A stretch of 64,000 nt of DNA from Hymenobacter roseosalivarius DSM 11622. Lineage in GTDB: Bacteria > Bacteroidota > Bacteroidia > Cytophagales > Hymenobacteraceae. Each line of letters begins with the position of its first letter. The first letter of the stretch is position 1. Under the pieces are notes generated by a model that was given only the letters and a program-made list of their open reading frames with translations, searched no databases and was not told where the DNA came from. The stretch spans positions 124,001 through 188,000 of the forward strand of contig NZ_FWWW01000091.1 of the NCBI RefSeq assembly GCF_900176135.1. Reading direction: 5' to 3'. Positions 42,854-51,471 of the stretch are shown here, piece after piece. The translations under genes were made by a program, and so were the position numbers.

Positions 42854-43849
42854 ATGGAGCTGCTTTTTACGCCGACCGGGGCAGTTAATCTTCTGCGCGA
42901 GTTCGCGGCCGTGGCAGGCGTGACACCAGTGAGTAATACCTTAAAGCTGCCGCCCACCCTGAGGCAAGGAGATTTGCAGGCGCATGTATTACAACCTGGC
43001 TTTGAGTTGATTACGCACCACTATACCCTGTGTGCCCCCCTAACGCTGCGGCGGGTGCCAGCCGTGCCGCGTACAGATTTGATGTGCATTATTTTCTGCC
43101 TAAATGAGCTGCCCATCGACCAACAATTCGGCGGCGACAACGCCAGCCATTCGGGGCGGCCAGCGGCGGGCATCACGCTCTCGACCGACGATATGGGCGG
43201 CGTGTTCGTGTTTCCGGTGGGAATCGAAATTTTTGTGGGTATCCTCACGCTGCGCCTGGCCGTGCTGCGGGAGCTGCTGGGGGCCGGCACCGAGCATCCG
43301 CTGCTGACGGAGATGCAGGCGGGCAGTAAGTCGTTTTTTGTGTACGAAGATGCGCGGCCGGATATTCAGACGGTAGTGCGGCAATTGCGGCAGCCGCCCG
43401 CCGCGCCCACCTTGCAGGCGCTCTACTACCAGTTTAAGGCGCAGGAGCTGCTGTATTTGTTTCTGGGCCAACTGGCGGTGCGCCCCAATCAAGCGTTGGC
43501 CGCCATGCACCCGGCCGATGCCAAGCGGCTGATGCAGGTCCGGGCTCAGTTGCTAGCCGACCTAGCCTGCGCGCCCTCGGTGGCGGCGCTGGCCACCGCG
43601 GCGGGCCTGAGCGAAACCCGACTCAAAAGGCTGTTTCGGCAGGTGTTCGGGCGAAGTATCTACGATTATTATCAGCAGGCCCGGCTGGCGGAGGCCCGAC
43701 GCCTGCTGCGCAATCCGGCCCTGTCAGTGGCCGACGTGGGCGAAAGACTGGGCTTCACCAACCTGAGCCATTTCGCCCGCCTTTTCCGCCGTACTACGGG
43801 CACTACACCGAAGAAATACGCTCGAGAGCTGCCCGTCGGATGGGACTGA
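42854..43849 (+). CDS. AraC family transcriptional regulator
   Basis: The C-terminal 100 residues hold two HTH motifs: SVAALATAAGLSETRLKRLF and RNPALSVADVGERLGFTNLS, ending HFARLFRRTTGTTPKKYARE. The N-terminal 200 residues should bind a ligand. No membrane or phosphorylation domain is present. It stands upstream of the broken SDR gene, a common arrangement in which the regulator controls the oxidoreductase, so it may have lost its target. Confidence 0.92.
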   Translation: MELLFTPTGAVNLLREFAAVAGVTPVSNTLKLPPTLRQGDLQAHVLQPGFELITHHYTLCAPLTLRRVPAVPRTDLMCIIFCLNELPIDQQFGGDNASHSGRPAAGITLSTDDMGGVFVFPVGIEIFVGILTLRLAVLRELLGAGTEHPLLTEMQAGSKSFFVYEDARPDIQTVVRQLRQPPAAPTLQALYYQFKAQELLYLFLGQLAVRPNQALAAMHPADAKRLMQVRAQLLADLACAPSVAALATAAGLSETRLKRLFRQVFGRSIYDYYQQARLAEARRLLRNPALSVADVGERLGFTNLSHFARLFRRTTGTTPKKYARELPVGWD

Positions 43850-43942
43850 TTTTAGGTCGAAAAGAGCTATTTTATTCAGCTTGAGGGCTGTTGTTTTGCT
43901 GGCTCAATCACTTGTCTTCTTCCTACACTTCCCCCTGCGCTC

Positions 43943-44687
43943 ATGGACACTCACTCTCACACGGTACTCATCACTGGCGGCGCTACTGGTATCGGCCTTG
44001 CCCTGGCCCGGCGTTTTGCCGAAGCCGGCAACACCGTACTCATCTGCGGGCGACGGCCCGACGCGTTGGCCGCGGCGCAGGCCCTGGAGCCGCGGCTGCA
44101 TACGTTCGTGGCCGACATCGCCGTATCCGGCCGGGCGCGCGGCGTTGGTGGCGTGGGCGTTGCGGGAGCATCCTAATTTGAACGTGCTGATCAACAACGC
44201 CGGAATTCAGCGCCGCATCGACCTGCGGGCGGGAGAGGAAGCGCTGACGGGCGGCGACGCCGAAATCAGCACCAACCTCACGGCCGTGCTGCTGCCGGTG
44301 TTGCAGTCCCGGCCCGCGGCGGCGGTGGTCAATGTGGGTTCGGGGCTGGGAATCGTGCCGGTGGCGGCCATACCTGTGTACAGCGCCACCAAAGCGGCCT
44401 TACATGCCTACACGCGCTGCCTGCGCCACCAGCTGCGGGGTACTTCCGTCCGGGTGTTCGACGTGCTGCCACCGGCGGTAGATACCGAGCTGGATCAAGG
44501 AGCCCGAGCCGCTCGCGGCGAAACTGCCCGCACGGTGTCGCCCGAGGCCGTGGCCGAGGCATTTTGGCAGGCCTGGTGCCGCGACCAGCCGGTAGTAGCG
44601 GTGGGCATGGTGAAGGTGCTGCTGTGCATGAGCCGCCTGGCACCGGATTTTATTTTTACTAAGCTGAACAGCCTCGTTAAGCTCTAG
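43943..44687 (+). pseudogene. Short-chain dehydrogenase (DltE-like) broken by a frameshift
   Basis: The first frame starts at the ATG at 43943 with the cofactor motif ITGGATGIGLALARRFAEAG. At 44121-44125 one extra base, most simply the T at 44124, shifts the frame; without it the protein would read DIADPAGRAALVAWALREHP. The second frame continues NVLINNAGIQ, NVGSGLG and the catalytic YSATKAA. Compared with relatives, NLTAVLLP also seems to lack about six residues after NLTA. The uninterrupted frame from 43881 reads antisense-like sequence before the shift and is not the real start. Confidence 0.85.
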
Positions 44688-44936
44688 CTTGCGCTTCCGT
44701 TCAACGAGACGTAGCGGTAGTAAGTGTAAGCACGGATAGGGCATTGGGGCCAAGCAAAAGGCAACCGAGCTTTGAGCAGCCTAGGTGAATAGACTATAAA
44801 TTCAATGATAATCAAGCATTTATAAAGGGGGGTAGGAGCAGCTTCAGGAGCTTGAAAATGCCCCCCAGCGGCTATAAAAACATTTTTTGACAGCAACTGC
44901 GTCAGTTCTAAACCTTTAAAACCGATTCCACGCCCT

Positions 44937-45602
44937 ATGCTCCAAGGCCACACCCTGACCTTTCTCTCCCAGTTAAAAGCGAATAATAACGCGGCCTGGT
45001 TTGCCGCTAACCGCCCCGCCTACGAAGCAGCCAAGGCTGATTTTCAGCAGCTGGTAGGGCAGGTACTCGCAGGCTTGGCCACCGCTGATCCTGCCATCGG
45101 CCGGGCGGGGCTGGACCCGCGCAAATGCCTGTTTCGCATCAACCGGGATGTGCGTTTTTCGGCGGATAAGTCGCCCTATAAAACCAATTTCGCGGCGTGG
45201 TTTAACGTGGGGGGCAAAGGGGCGCCCACGGCTGGCTATTACTTGCACGTTGAGCCGGGTGCCTCGCTGGTAGCGGGCGGTATGTACATGCCCGCTCCGG
45301 ATGTGCTGGCGCGTATCAGGCAGGAAATAGATTACAACCTGCACGCTTTCGAGGCCTTACTGAGCCAACCAGCTTTCGCGCGGCAATTCAGGGAGTTAAG
45401 CCGGGAAAACGTCTTGCAGCGTCCGCCCAAAGGCTACGAAGTCACAAATCCGGCCCTCCAGTACCTGAAGCTGAAGAGCTTCACCGCCAGCCAGCCGCTG
45501 CCCGACGCGGACATGCGTCGCCCTGATTTGGCGCAGCGGATAGGGGACGCTTTTGCCAGCCTGCAACCCCTGGTCGCATTTCTGAATAAGGCCCTGAGTT
45601 AA
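44937..45602 (+). CDS. DUF2461 (TIGR02453) family protein
   Basis: The family pattern is LTFLSQLKANNNAAWFAANR, CLFRINRDVRFSADKSPYKT and GYYLHVEPG. Its length of 221 residues is normal. No catalytic residues are established for the family. It is an isolated gene; the 250-base gap before it (44688-44936) contains only one C6-type 12-mer (44855-44866) and no recognised promoter. Confidence 0.9.
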   Translation: MLQGHTLTFLSQLKANNNAAWFAANRPAYEAAKADFQQLVGQVLAGLATADPAIGRAGLDPRKCLFRINRDVRFSADKSPYKTNFAAWFNVGGKGAPTAGYYLHVEPGASLVAGGMYMPAPDVLARIRQEIDYNLHAFEALLSQPAFARQFRELSRENVLQRPPKGYEVTNPALQYLKLKSFTASQPLPDADMRRPDLAQRIGDAFASLQPLVAFLNKALS

Positions 45603-45658
45603 GTAGCTTGTAGCTCTGATCAGTGCGGCGGCCGGGTAGAGGCAAGCAGTAGGCGAGG

Positions 45659-46891
45659 CTACAGCTGTATAAAACCTGAAATTGCCCGTGCCACCCAGGC
45701 ACCGGTGCTGAAGCAGCCCTGTAGCAAATAGCCACCAGTGGGCGCTTCCCAGTCCAGCATTTCGCCGGCCACGAAGGTGCTGGGCCGCCGCCGCAGCATC
45801 AGGTCTTCATCGAGCTCTTCCCACGCTACGCCGCCCGCCGTGCTGATGGCCTCATCCAGCGGGCGGAGGCCTATTACAGGCATGGGCAGGTGCTGGAGCA
45901 AATGGGCCAGGCTTTCGGCTGAGCCGGTAATGGCTTCGGGAGGCGCCAGCTCGCGCAGCAGAGTAGGTACGGGTGGTCCCAGGTGCAGGACCTGCTGCAA
46001 AAAAGCCCCCCAGGACTTGCTGCCGCGCGGTTTGCTTAATTTTTGCACGAGTTGATTAGGCGTTAAGTCAGGCTTGAGATTGAGCCAGAGCGTGGCCGGC
46101 GTCTGCTGATCCAAGGCCACGCGTAGGGCCGGCGTGAGGGCGTACACTGGCGTGCCTTCCACGCCGTAGTCGGTGAGCAGTAGCTCGCCGCGCACGGTCT
46201 GACCCGCGCAGGTCAGGGCAATGTTTTTGAGCGGAGCGCGGCCCACCTTTTCCCGGAAAAAAGCCCCCCAGACTATTTCGGCCCCGCAGTTGGCGGGTGC
46301 AAACGGCGTACAGCGCACCCCGATGGCGGCGAGGGCCGCTGTCCAGTGGCCATCGGAGCCGGTCTTGGCCCAGCTGGCTCCGCCCAGGGCCAGCACTACG
46401 GCCGGGGGGCAAATCGTGTATTCTTCGCTGGTCTGCTCATCGCGCAGGCGCAGGCCGGTGGGCGAGTCGGACATGAAGCCCAGCCAGCGGTGCCGGCTTT
46501 TGATAACCACACCTAACTCTGCCAGTCGCGCCAGCCACGCTCGTAGCAATTGGGCGGGCTTGTAGTCGGCCGTCGGGAAAATGCGGCCGCTGCTGCCTAC
46601 AAACGTTTCCACGCCCAGATCGGCGGCCCAGGTGCGCAGCTGTTCGGGCCCAAAATGAGCGAGGTAGGTAGCAAATGCCTCGTGATGAGCGCCGTAGCGC
46701 TTCCCGAAGGTGGGCAGCGGCTCGCTGTGCGTAAGGTTGAAGCCCCCGTGCCCGGCCACCAGAAACTTGCGGCCCACGGTGGCCTGAGCATCGTACAATG
46801 TCACGCGGTGGCCGGCCTGGGCCAGGTGATGAGCGGCCAGCAAGCCCGCCGGGCCGCCCCCAATAATGGCGATGCTGGGATGAGTAGACAT
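45659..46891 (-). CDS. HI0933-like/TIGR03862 FAD-dependent flavoprotein
   Basis: The FAD-binding Rossmann motif IIGGGPAGLLAAHHLAQAGH begins at residue 8, followed by GRKFLVAGHGGFNLTHSE, the family signature. Near the C-terminus are AISTAGGVAWEELDEDLML and GEMLDWEAPTGGYLLQGCFS, also characteristic. The start is set at the ATG at 46891 so that the nucleotide motif follows directly. Two copies of the dispersed 12-mer occur in this gene (46000-46011, 46258-46269), each read as WGAF. The physiological substrate is unknown. Confidence 0.92.
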   Translation of the reverse strand: MSTHPSIAIIGGGPAGLLAAHHLAQAGHRVTLYDAQATVGRKFLVAGHGGFNLTHSEPLPTFGKRYGAHHEAFATYLAHFGPEQLRTWAADLGVETFVGSSGRIFPTADYKPAQLLRAWLARLAELGVVIKSRHRWLGFMSDSPTGLRLRDEQTSEEYTICPPAVVLALGGASWAKTGSDGHWTAALAAIGVRCTPFAPANCGAEIVWGAFFREKVGRAPLKNIALTCAGQTVRGELLLTDYGVEGTPVYALTPALRVALDQQTPATLWLNLKPDLTPNQLVQKLSKPRGSKSWGAFLQQVLHLGPPVPTLLRELAPPEAITGSAESLAHLLQHLPMPVIGLRPLDEAISTAGGVAWEELDEDLMLRRRPSTFVAGEMLDWEAPTGGYLLQGCFSTGAWVARAISGFIQL

Positions 46892-47104
46892 AGAAGCAGA
46901 GCAAGTGCTGATAGTCGGCAAGATACGGCCTCGCCCCGCGCCGGAGCTTGTCCTGATCCTGATAACTGTCAGTGACGTATGGGGGCCAATCCGGCTTTAT
47001 AGCTTCTGCCAAGACTCCAAACGCACTAACTTGCTAGCTTTCGGTCTCATTCAATTCCCGGCGGCGACGTATAGGGAGGAGTTCAGTCCACACATTTCCA
47101 CCGC

Positions 47105-48292
47105 ATGGGTCCATATACTATCCTGATTGGCCTGAGCCTGGCCGTCGTTCTCTCGTACCTGTTTGACCTGGTCGCGCGGGCCACCAAAGTTCCGTCGGTG
47201 CTGATGCTGCTCTTTACCGGCATCGCCCTGAAACAGGCCGCCGACTACGGCGACATTGGGGTATTGATTCCCCAAGTAATACTGGAGATATTCGGCATTA
47301 TTGGACTAATACTCATTGTGTTAGAAGGAGCGCTGGATTTGAAGCTTAGCCGGGATAAGGCTCCCCTGATTCAACGCTCCTTCGCCGCGGCGGCCCTGAT
47401 TCTGGTGGTGCAGGCCCTTACTATCGCCGAGTTGTTGCAGCTGTACCTGGGTGCCTCGTTTCAGAGCTGCCTGGTGAATGCCGTGCCGCTGGCCGTTGTC
47501 AGTTCGGCCATTGCTATTCCGAGCGTGTCCAGCCTGGTTGGGGAAAAGCAGGAGTTTATCGTGTACGAAAGCACCTTTTCTGATATTCTGGGCATCATGC
47601 TCTTCAACTTTGCCTTGCAGGATAATTTTGCTCAGGGCATATCCATCTTCACGTTTCTGCGCGACGTGGTGGCCGTGTCCATCGTGGCCGTACTGAGCAC
47701 GGCGGTGCTGGCGTTTATGCTGGATCGTATTCGGCTGCACATCAAGTTCTTCCTGATTTTCGCCTTCCTGGTTCTGATTTACAGCCTGGCCAAAAAGCTG
47801 CATTTGTCGTCTCTGCTGCTGGTGCTGGCTTTTGGCTTGGCCGTCAACAACGCCGAGCTGTTCCTGCGGGGTCCGCTACGCCGCTTCCTGCACCCCGAGC
47901 GCCTCACCGAGGAGCTGCATCAGTTCAAAAGCATTACGGCAGAGTCGGCCTTTCTTATCCGCACGTTCTTTTTTCTGCTGTTTGGCTATTCCATCACACT
48001 CACCAATCTCATCAGCATAACGCTGCTGTGGCAAGGGCTCCTGATTGTAGCAGTACTCACGGTTATCCGCTTTTTTTATCTGCGCTACATCGCCAAGTCA
48101 GACCTCATCCCAGAGCTGTTTATTGCCCCCAAAGGCCTGATCTCGGTGCTGTTGTTTTATAGCATACCCAAGGCCCATCTTATTGGGCAAGTCAGCGAAA
48201 ATATCCTGTTTGTCGTAATCCTCCTGACGGGACTCCTGATGATGGTCGGTTTGCTAATGGCCCGCAAGGAGCCGGAGCTGGGGGAGTATTAA
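47105..48292 (+). CDS. Cation/proton antiporter, CPA family
   Basis: The 395-residue integral membrane protein has about 12 helices. The ion-site pattern SSAIAIPSV and YESTFSDILGIMLFNF corresponds to the discontinuous helices of Na+ or K+/H+ exchangers (NhaP-Kef group). No regulatory C-terminal domain is present. It begins an ion-transport region with MscS, DUF421, DUF2254 and ClC genes. The ion is not determined. Confidence 0.88.
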   Translation: MGPYTILIGLSLAVVLSYLFDLVARATKVPSVLMLLFTGIALKQAADYGDIGVLIPQVILEIFGIIGLILIVLEGALDLKLSRDKAPLIQRSFAAAALILVVQALTIAELLQLYLGASFQSCLVNAVPLAVVSSAIAIPSVSSLVGEKQEFIVYESTFSDILGIMLFNFALQDNFAQGISIFTFLRDVVAVSIVAVLSTAVLAFMLDRIRLHIKFFLIFAFLVLIYSLAKKLHLSSLLLVLAFGLAVNNAELFLRGPLRRFLHPERLTEELHQFKSITAESAFLIRTFFFLLFGYSITLTNLISITLLWQGLLIVAVLTVIRFFYLRYIAKSDLIPELFIAPKGLISVLLFYSIPKAHLIGQVSENILFVVILLTGLLMMVGLLMARKEPELGEY

Positions 48293-48350
48293 AGCCGATA
48301 CGCCTCAGACTATAATCTAAACGGTTGTACCATACTCTACTCTCAGGCTT

Positions 48351-49292
48351 ATGGATTTCTCTATTGCGTGGCAGAAGCTCAACCAGATTGGTCGCGACCT
48401 GATGGCCGTTTTGCCCAATATTGCGATTGGAGTTGTCGTCTTAGTGTTGTTTGTATTGCTGGCCCGCGGGGCCCGCTCGCTGGTAGGGCGTGTTACCCAA
48501 GGCAAGGGCAAGAGCCATAGCTTGTCGTTGCTGCTGAGCCGGCTGGCCTACGTGGTGATGCTTATTCTGGGCGTGCTGGTGGCCATTACGATTATTCTGC
48601 CAGGCTTTACGCCGGCTAGTCTGATCAGTGCATTGGGCGTGAGCGGTATTGCTATTGGCTTTGCTTTTAAAGACATCTTCCAGAACTTTTTGGCCGGTAT
48701 CCTGCTGCTGCTCACCGAGCCTTTCAAGATTGACGATCAGATCAAGTATAAGGAGTTTGAGGGCACGGTAGAATCCATTCAGACCCGCGCCACTACCATC
48801 AGAACCTACGATGGACGTCGCGTGGTTATTCCTAATGCTGAGCTGTTTACGAACGCTGTCATCGTCAATACCGCTTACGAGATGCTCCGCCTGCAATACG
48901 ATGTGGGTATTGGCTACGGCGACGATATCGCGCGGGCCCGGCAGCTGATGCTGGAAGCCGTACACGAAACCGAAGGCATCGTGCAGGACCCGGCCCCCGA
49001 CGCGCTGGTCATGGATCTGGCTGATAGCACCGTCAACATTCGGGTGCGGTGGTGGGTGAATCCGCCGCGCCGCGCCGACGTGCTGGATGCCCGCGATAAA
49101 GTGCTGGAAAGCATCAAGAACAAGCTTACGGCCAACGGCATCGATATGCCATTCCCGACCCAGCAGATTCTATTCCACGATCAGACCGAGGTGACCGATG
49201 GCGACCGCCGCACCCAGCGCGAAGGCTGGCCCGCCGGCAAGGGCGATGTGCCGGCCGCCCGCGCCGCTATTTCTGAGTCCAGCGAACAATAG
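48351..49292 (+). CDS. MscS family mechanosensitive channel (copy 1)
   Basis: Three N-terminal membrane helices precede the MscS pore motif (SALGVSGIAIGFAFKDIFQN) and the beta domain (GTVESIQTRATTIRTYDGRR). A mixed alpha/beta C-terminal domain follows. This copy has 313 residues and a polar tail. It probably opens on hypo-osmotic shock. It is cotranscribed with the antiporter or at least in the same direction, 58 bases away. It is only distantly similar to copies 2 and 3. Confidence 0.93.
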   Translation: MDFSIAWQKLNQIGRDLMAVLPNIAIGVVVLVLFVLLARGARSLVGRVTQGKGKSHSLSLLLSRLAYVVMLILGVLVAITIILPGFTPASLISALGVSGIAIGFAFKDIFQNFLAGILLLLTEPFKIDDQIKYKEFEGTVESIQTRATTIRTYDGRRVVIPNAELFTNAVIVNTAYEMLRLQYDVGIGYGDDIARARQLMLEAVHETEGIVQDPAPDALVMDLADSTVNIRVRWWVNPPRRADVLDARDKVLESIKNKLTANGIDMPFPTQQILFHDQTEVTDGDRRTQREGWPAGKGDVPAARAAISESSEQ

Positions 49293-49308
49293 CCCTTTCG
49301 TGGTATAG

Positions 49309-49384
49309 AAGCTGTTTAGTACTTCGCTTTACGGTCATGCGCGGAATGCTCTACATGACCGTAAAGCGAAGTACTAAACAGCTT
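49309..49384. repeat. 31-bp perfect inverted repeat
   Basis: Bases 49309-49339 and 49354-49384 are exact reverse complements with a 14-base loop. The arm begins AAGCTGTTTAGTACTTCGC. It lies between the convergent MscS and DUF421 genes and may end transcription, but its size suggests a mobile or REP-type palindrome. Confidence 0.8.
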
Positions 49385-49410
49385 TATTAGATGACTGAAT
49401 AAGAGCGCCC

Positions 49411-49947
49411 TCAGCTTACTTTTTTCGCCCGACTCATGGGCACGTCCTGTAGTGTTGATTGTGGGCCGTGGGTGGTGTTTTTGAGAATGCTCAGGTCGCC
49501 CCCGGTTTCTAAAATTACTGCCGCAGCATCAGTCATGCTCGCTACTCCTTGCTCGCGTAGGCCGGCCAGAATTTCTGCCTCCGTAACGCGTTCAGCTTTG
49601 AGAGCCGCCGACAAAAATGCCCCCTGGTACACCAGCAATGTCGGCTCAGACTTCACTAGGTTACTTATCGTCTTGGATCGAACGGAGAGCCACGTAATTA
49701 GGTATTGAAGAAAAATCAGCAAGGCAAATGCAGTCATTCCATCTGCCAGGGGGACGCTTTTATTGAGTAGCACAGTGGCCAACGTCGAGCCAAGCGCAAC
49801 GGTCACAATCAGGTCGAAGGCATTCATCTTAGTCAGCGTGCGCTTGCCCGATAGGCGCAACAGCAGAATCAGGCCAGAATAGGCCCCTAAGCCAATTACC
49901 AGGGTGCGGATAATACTCGTCCAAGAAGAAAAGAAAAATTGCTCCAT
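49411..49947 (-). CDS. DUF421 (YetF-like) membrane protein
   Basis: The protein has three predicted membrane helices and the DUF421 pattern LLRLSGKRTLTKMNAFDLIV followed by VALGSTLATVLLN. The soluble C-terminus has SEPTLLVYQG and EILAGLREQGV. I use the ATG at 49947; the frame extends to 50013 without similarity. Function is unknown; in Bacillus relatives are linked to spores and membrane stress. Confidence 0.88.
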   Translation of the reverse strand: MEQFFFSSWTSIIRTLVIGLGAYSGLILLLRLSGKRTLTKMNAFDLIVTVALGSTLATVLLNKSVPLADGMTAFALLIFLQYLITWLSVRSKTISNLVKSEPTLLVYQGAFLSAALKAERVTEAEILAGLREQGVASMTDAAAVILETGGDLSILKNTTHGPQSTLQDVPMSRAKKVS

Positions 49948-50070
49948 AGCATAGGGGGGTAGGTAAGGTGGAATAGCAGGTATATATAGGTGTACGGTAC
50001 TAAGCACCAGCAAGTAGAGGTACTTAGCATTCGGGGTGCTTTTTCCTCTTGCTTAGAAAGTAAGTTGCCG

Positions 50071-51387
50071 CTAACTGGTCTTGTGCTTGGCTATACGTAA
50101 GCGCACTTGGGCCCGCTCGTATTCGGTGTGGAGGGTCTGCTCGGCTGCTTCACCGATTAATTCTCTCTGCTGGCGCAGGGCTTGGCTACGCTTGGGATCT
50201 TGGATGCGCTGCTCAATGGTGGCCAGGGCCGTGAGCATGCGCAGATACACGGCCGCGTTGCCGTCGGCGCAGATCCGGATCTGGTCGAAAGCGGTGCTCA
50301 GGAACTGCTCGAACGAGGGGCGTACCGCTATTACGCGGACGCGGTCGTCGTCGGCCCGCAGGGGATGTGCCAGGCGCCGGTCGGCCAGCTGCGCGAGTAG
50401 GGCGCCGAGGTAATCGACGCTGATAATGGCGGTGGTGGTATCATTAACGCCCGGCGATAGGGCCTTGAGCGCTATATCCACGATTTGCCGCAGCCCAAAA
50501 CCGGCATCCTGCTCAATGGTCCGCTGGCTGCCCAGCCCGAATTGCTCGTTCACCCGATCCTTGAGCTTATCATCAACCAACACCCTTTCATTGCCATAGC
50601 TCGCTACTGATACCAGTGCCGCCCCGCGCGCCACAAACCCGCCAATGCCGTGTTCCATGCGCACCACACCGTCCAGGTCGCGCGCCAGCTTTAGCAGACC
50701 CTCTTCATCAATACTCTGCAGGTAGCCATTGGTATGGGAAGGTATGGCCAGCCACGTTAGCTGACCGGCTTTCTCCAACAGCTCCTGCGCCTCGCTGGGG
50801 TTGGCTTCCTGGCCAAGCTCGTTAGGAAACAGGCGTTGGATGGCCGCTTCTGTTTCCTCGGTGGCGTTGCGCACGATGTTCGACGCCTGGATGGAGGAGG
50901 CAATGTGATGGATAAAAAATATCAGCACCCCAATACTGACCAAAGCCAGCACCAGGCCCATTAGCACCGCCAACGACGGAATGAAGCTGCCCTCGTCGCC
51001 GCCCCGGATGGTTCGCAGCACGATAAGGCAGTAGACGAAAATGCTGACGAAAAACCCGAGTACCATCTGATTGGCCCGGTCGCGCATAAAGTTGCGCAGC
51101 ACCCGCGGGGTGTACTGGCTGGATATCTGGGCCAACGTGCTCAGCGTGAGGGAAAAGATCAGGCCCGCCACCGTAATCATGGAGCCCGCAATGGCCGTGA
51201 GCATGCCGCGGGCACCATCGGAGCCTGCCCCGAATACTAGCGGGTAATCTTTTAACCAGTCGTGCGCTATGCGCAGATCAACGAAGATCAGGGTAAAGGC
51301 CAACAGAACAGCCCCGGCCACCATAAGGGTCGGGACAAACCATAGGCTGGCATTCAGATTCAGCCAGAGTGCGCGAAGTCGATTCAT
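50071..51387 (-). CDS. DUF2254 membrane protein
   Basis: The 438-residue protein has four N-terminal membrane helices (FVPTLMVAGAVLLAFTLIFV, and MLTAIAGSMITVAGLIFSL, typical of DUF2254) and a soluble C-terminal half with ALKALSPGVNDTTTAIISVD. The family has no assigned function. It stands in the ion-homeostasis region between DUF421 and ClC, all on the minus strand. Confidence 0.88.
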   Translation of the reverse strand: MNRLRALWLNLNASLWFVPTLMVAGAVLLAFTLIFVDLRIAHDWLKDYPLVFGAGSDGARGMLTAIAGSMITVAGLIFSLTLSTLAQISSQYTPRVLRNFMRDRANQMVLGFFVSIFVYCLIVLRTIRGGDEGSFIPSLAVLMGLVLALVSIGVLIFFIHHIASSIQASNIVRNATEETEAAIQRLFPNELGQEANPSEAQELLEKAGQLTWLAIPSHTNGYLQSIDEEGLLKLARDLDGVVRMEHGIGGFVARGAALVSVASYGNERVLVDDKLKDRVNEQFGLGSQRTIEQDAGFGLRQIVDIALKALSPGVNDTTTAIISVDYLGALLAQLADRRLAHPLRADDDRVRVIAVRPSFEQFLSTAFDQIRICADGNAAVYLRMLTALATIEQRIQDPKRSQALRQQRELIGEAAEQTLHTEYERAQVRLRIAKHKTS

Positions 51388-51471
51388 ACCTTCATAGGTA
51401 CTGCCGAGTATGCGCTAGGGTTTAAGCAACCAGGCGCGTTGTTCCTGCGAGGGGGTAGTAGGCCGAGGGCT

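Noticed and set aside
43881-43942. Earlier start of the SDR frame at 43881
   Set aside because: The residues before the frameshift in that frame do not match the SDR fold. The N-terminal cofactor motif is in the frame starting at 43943.
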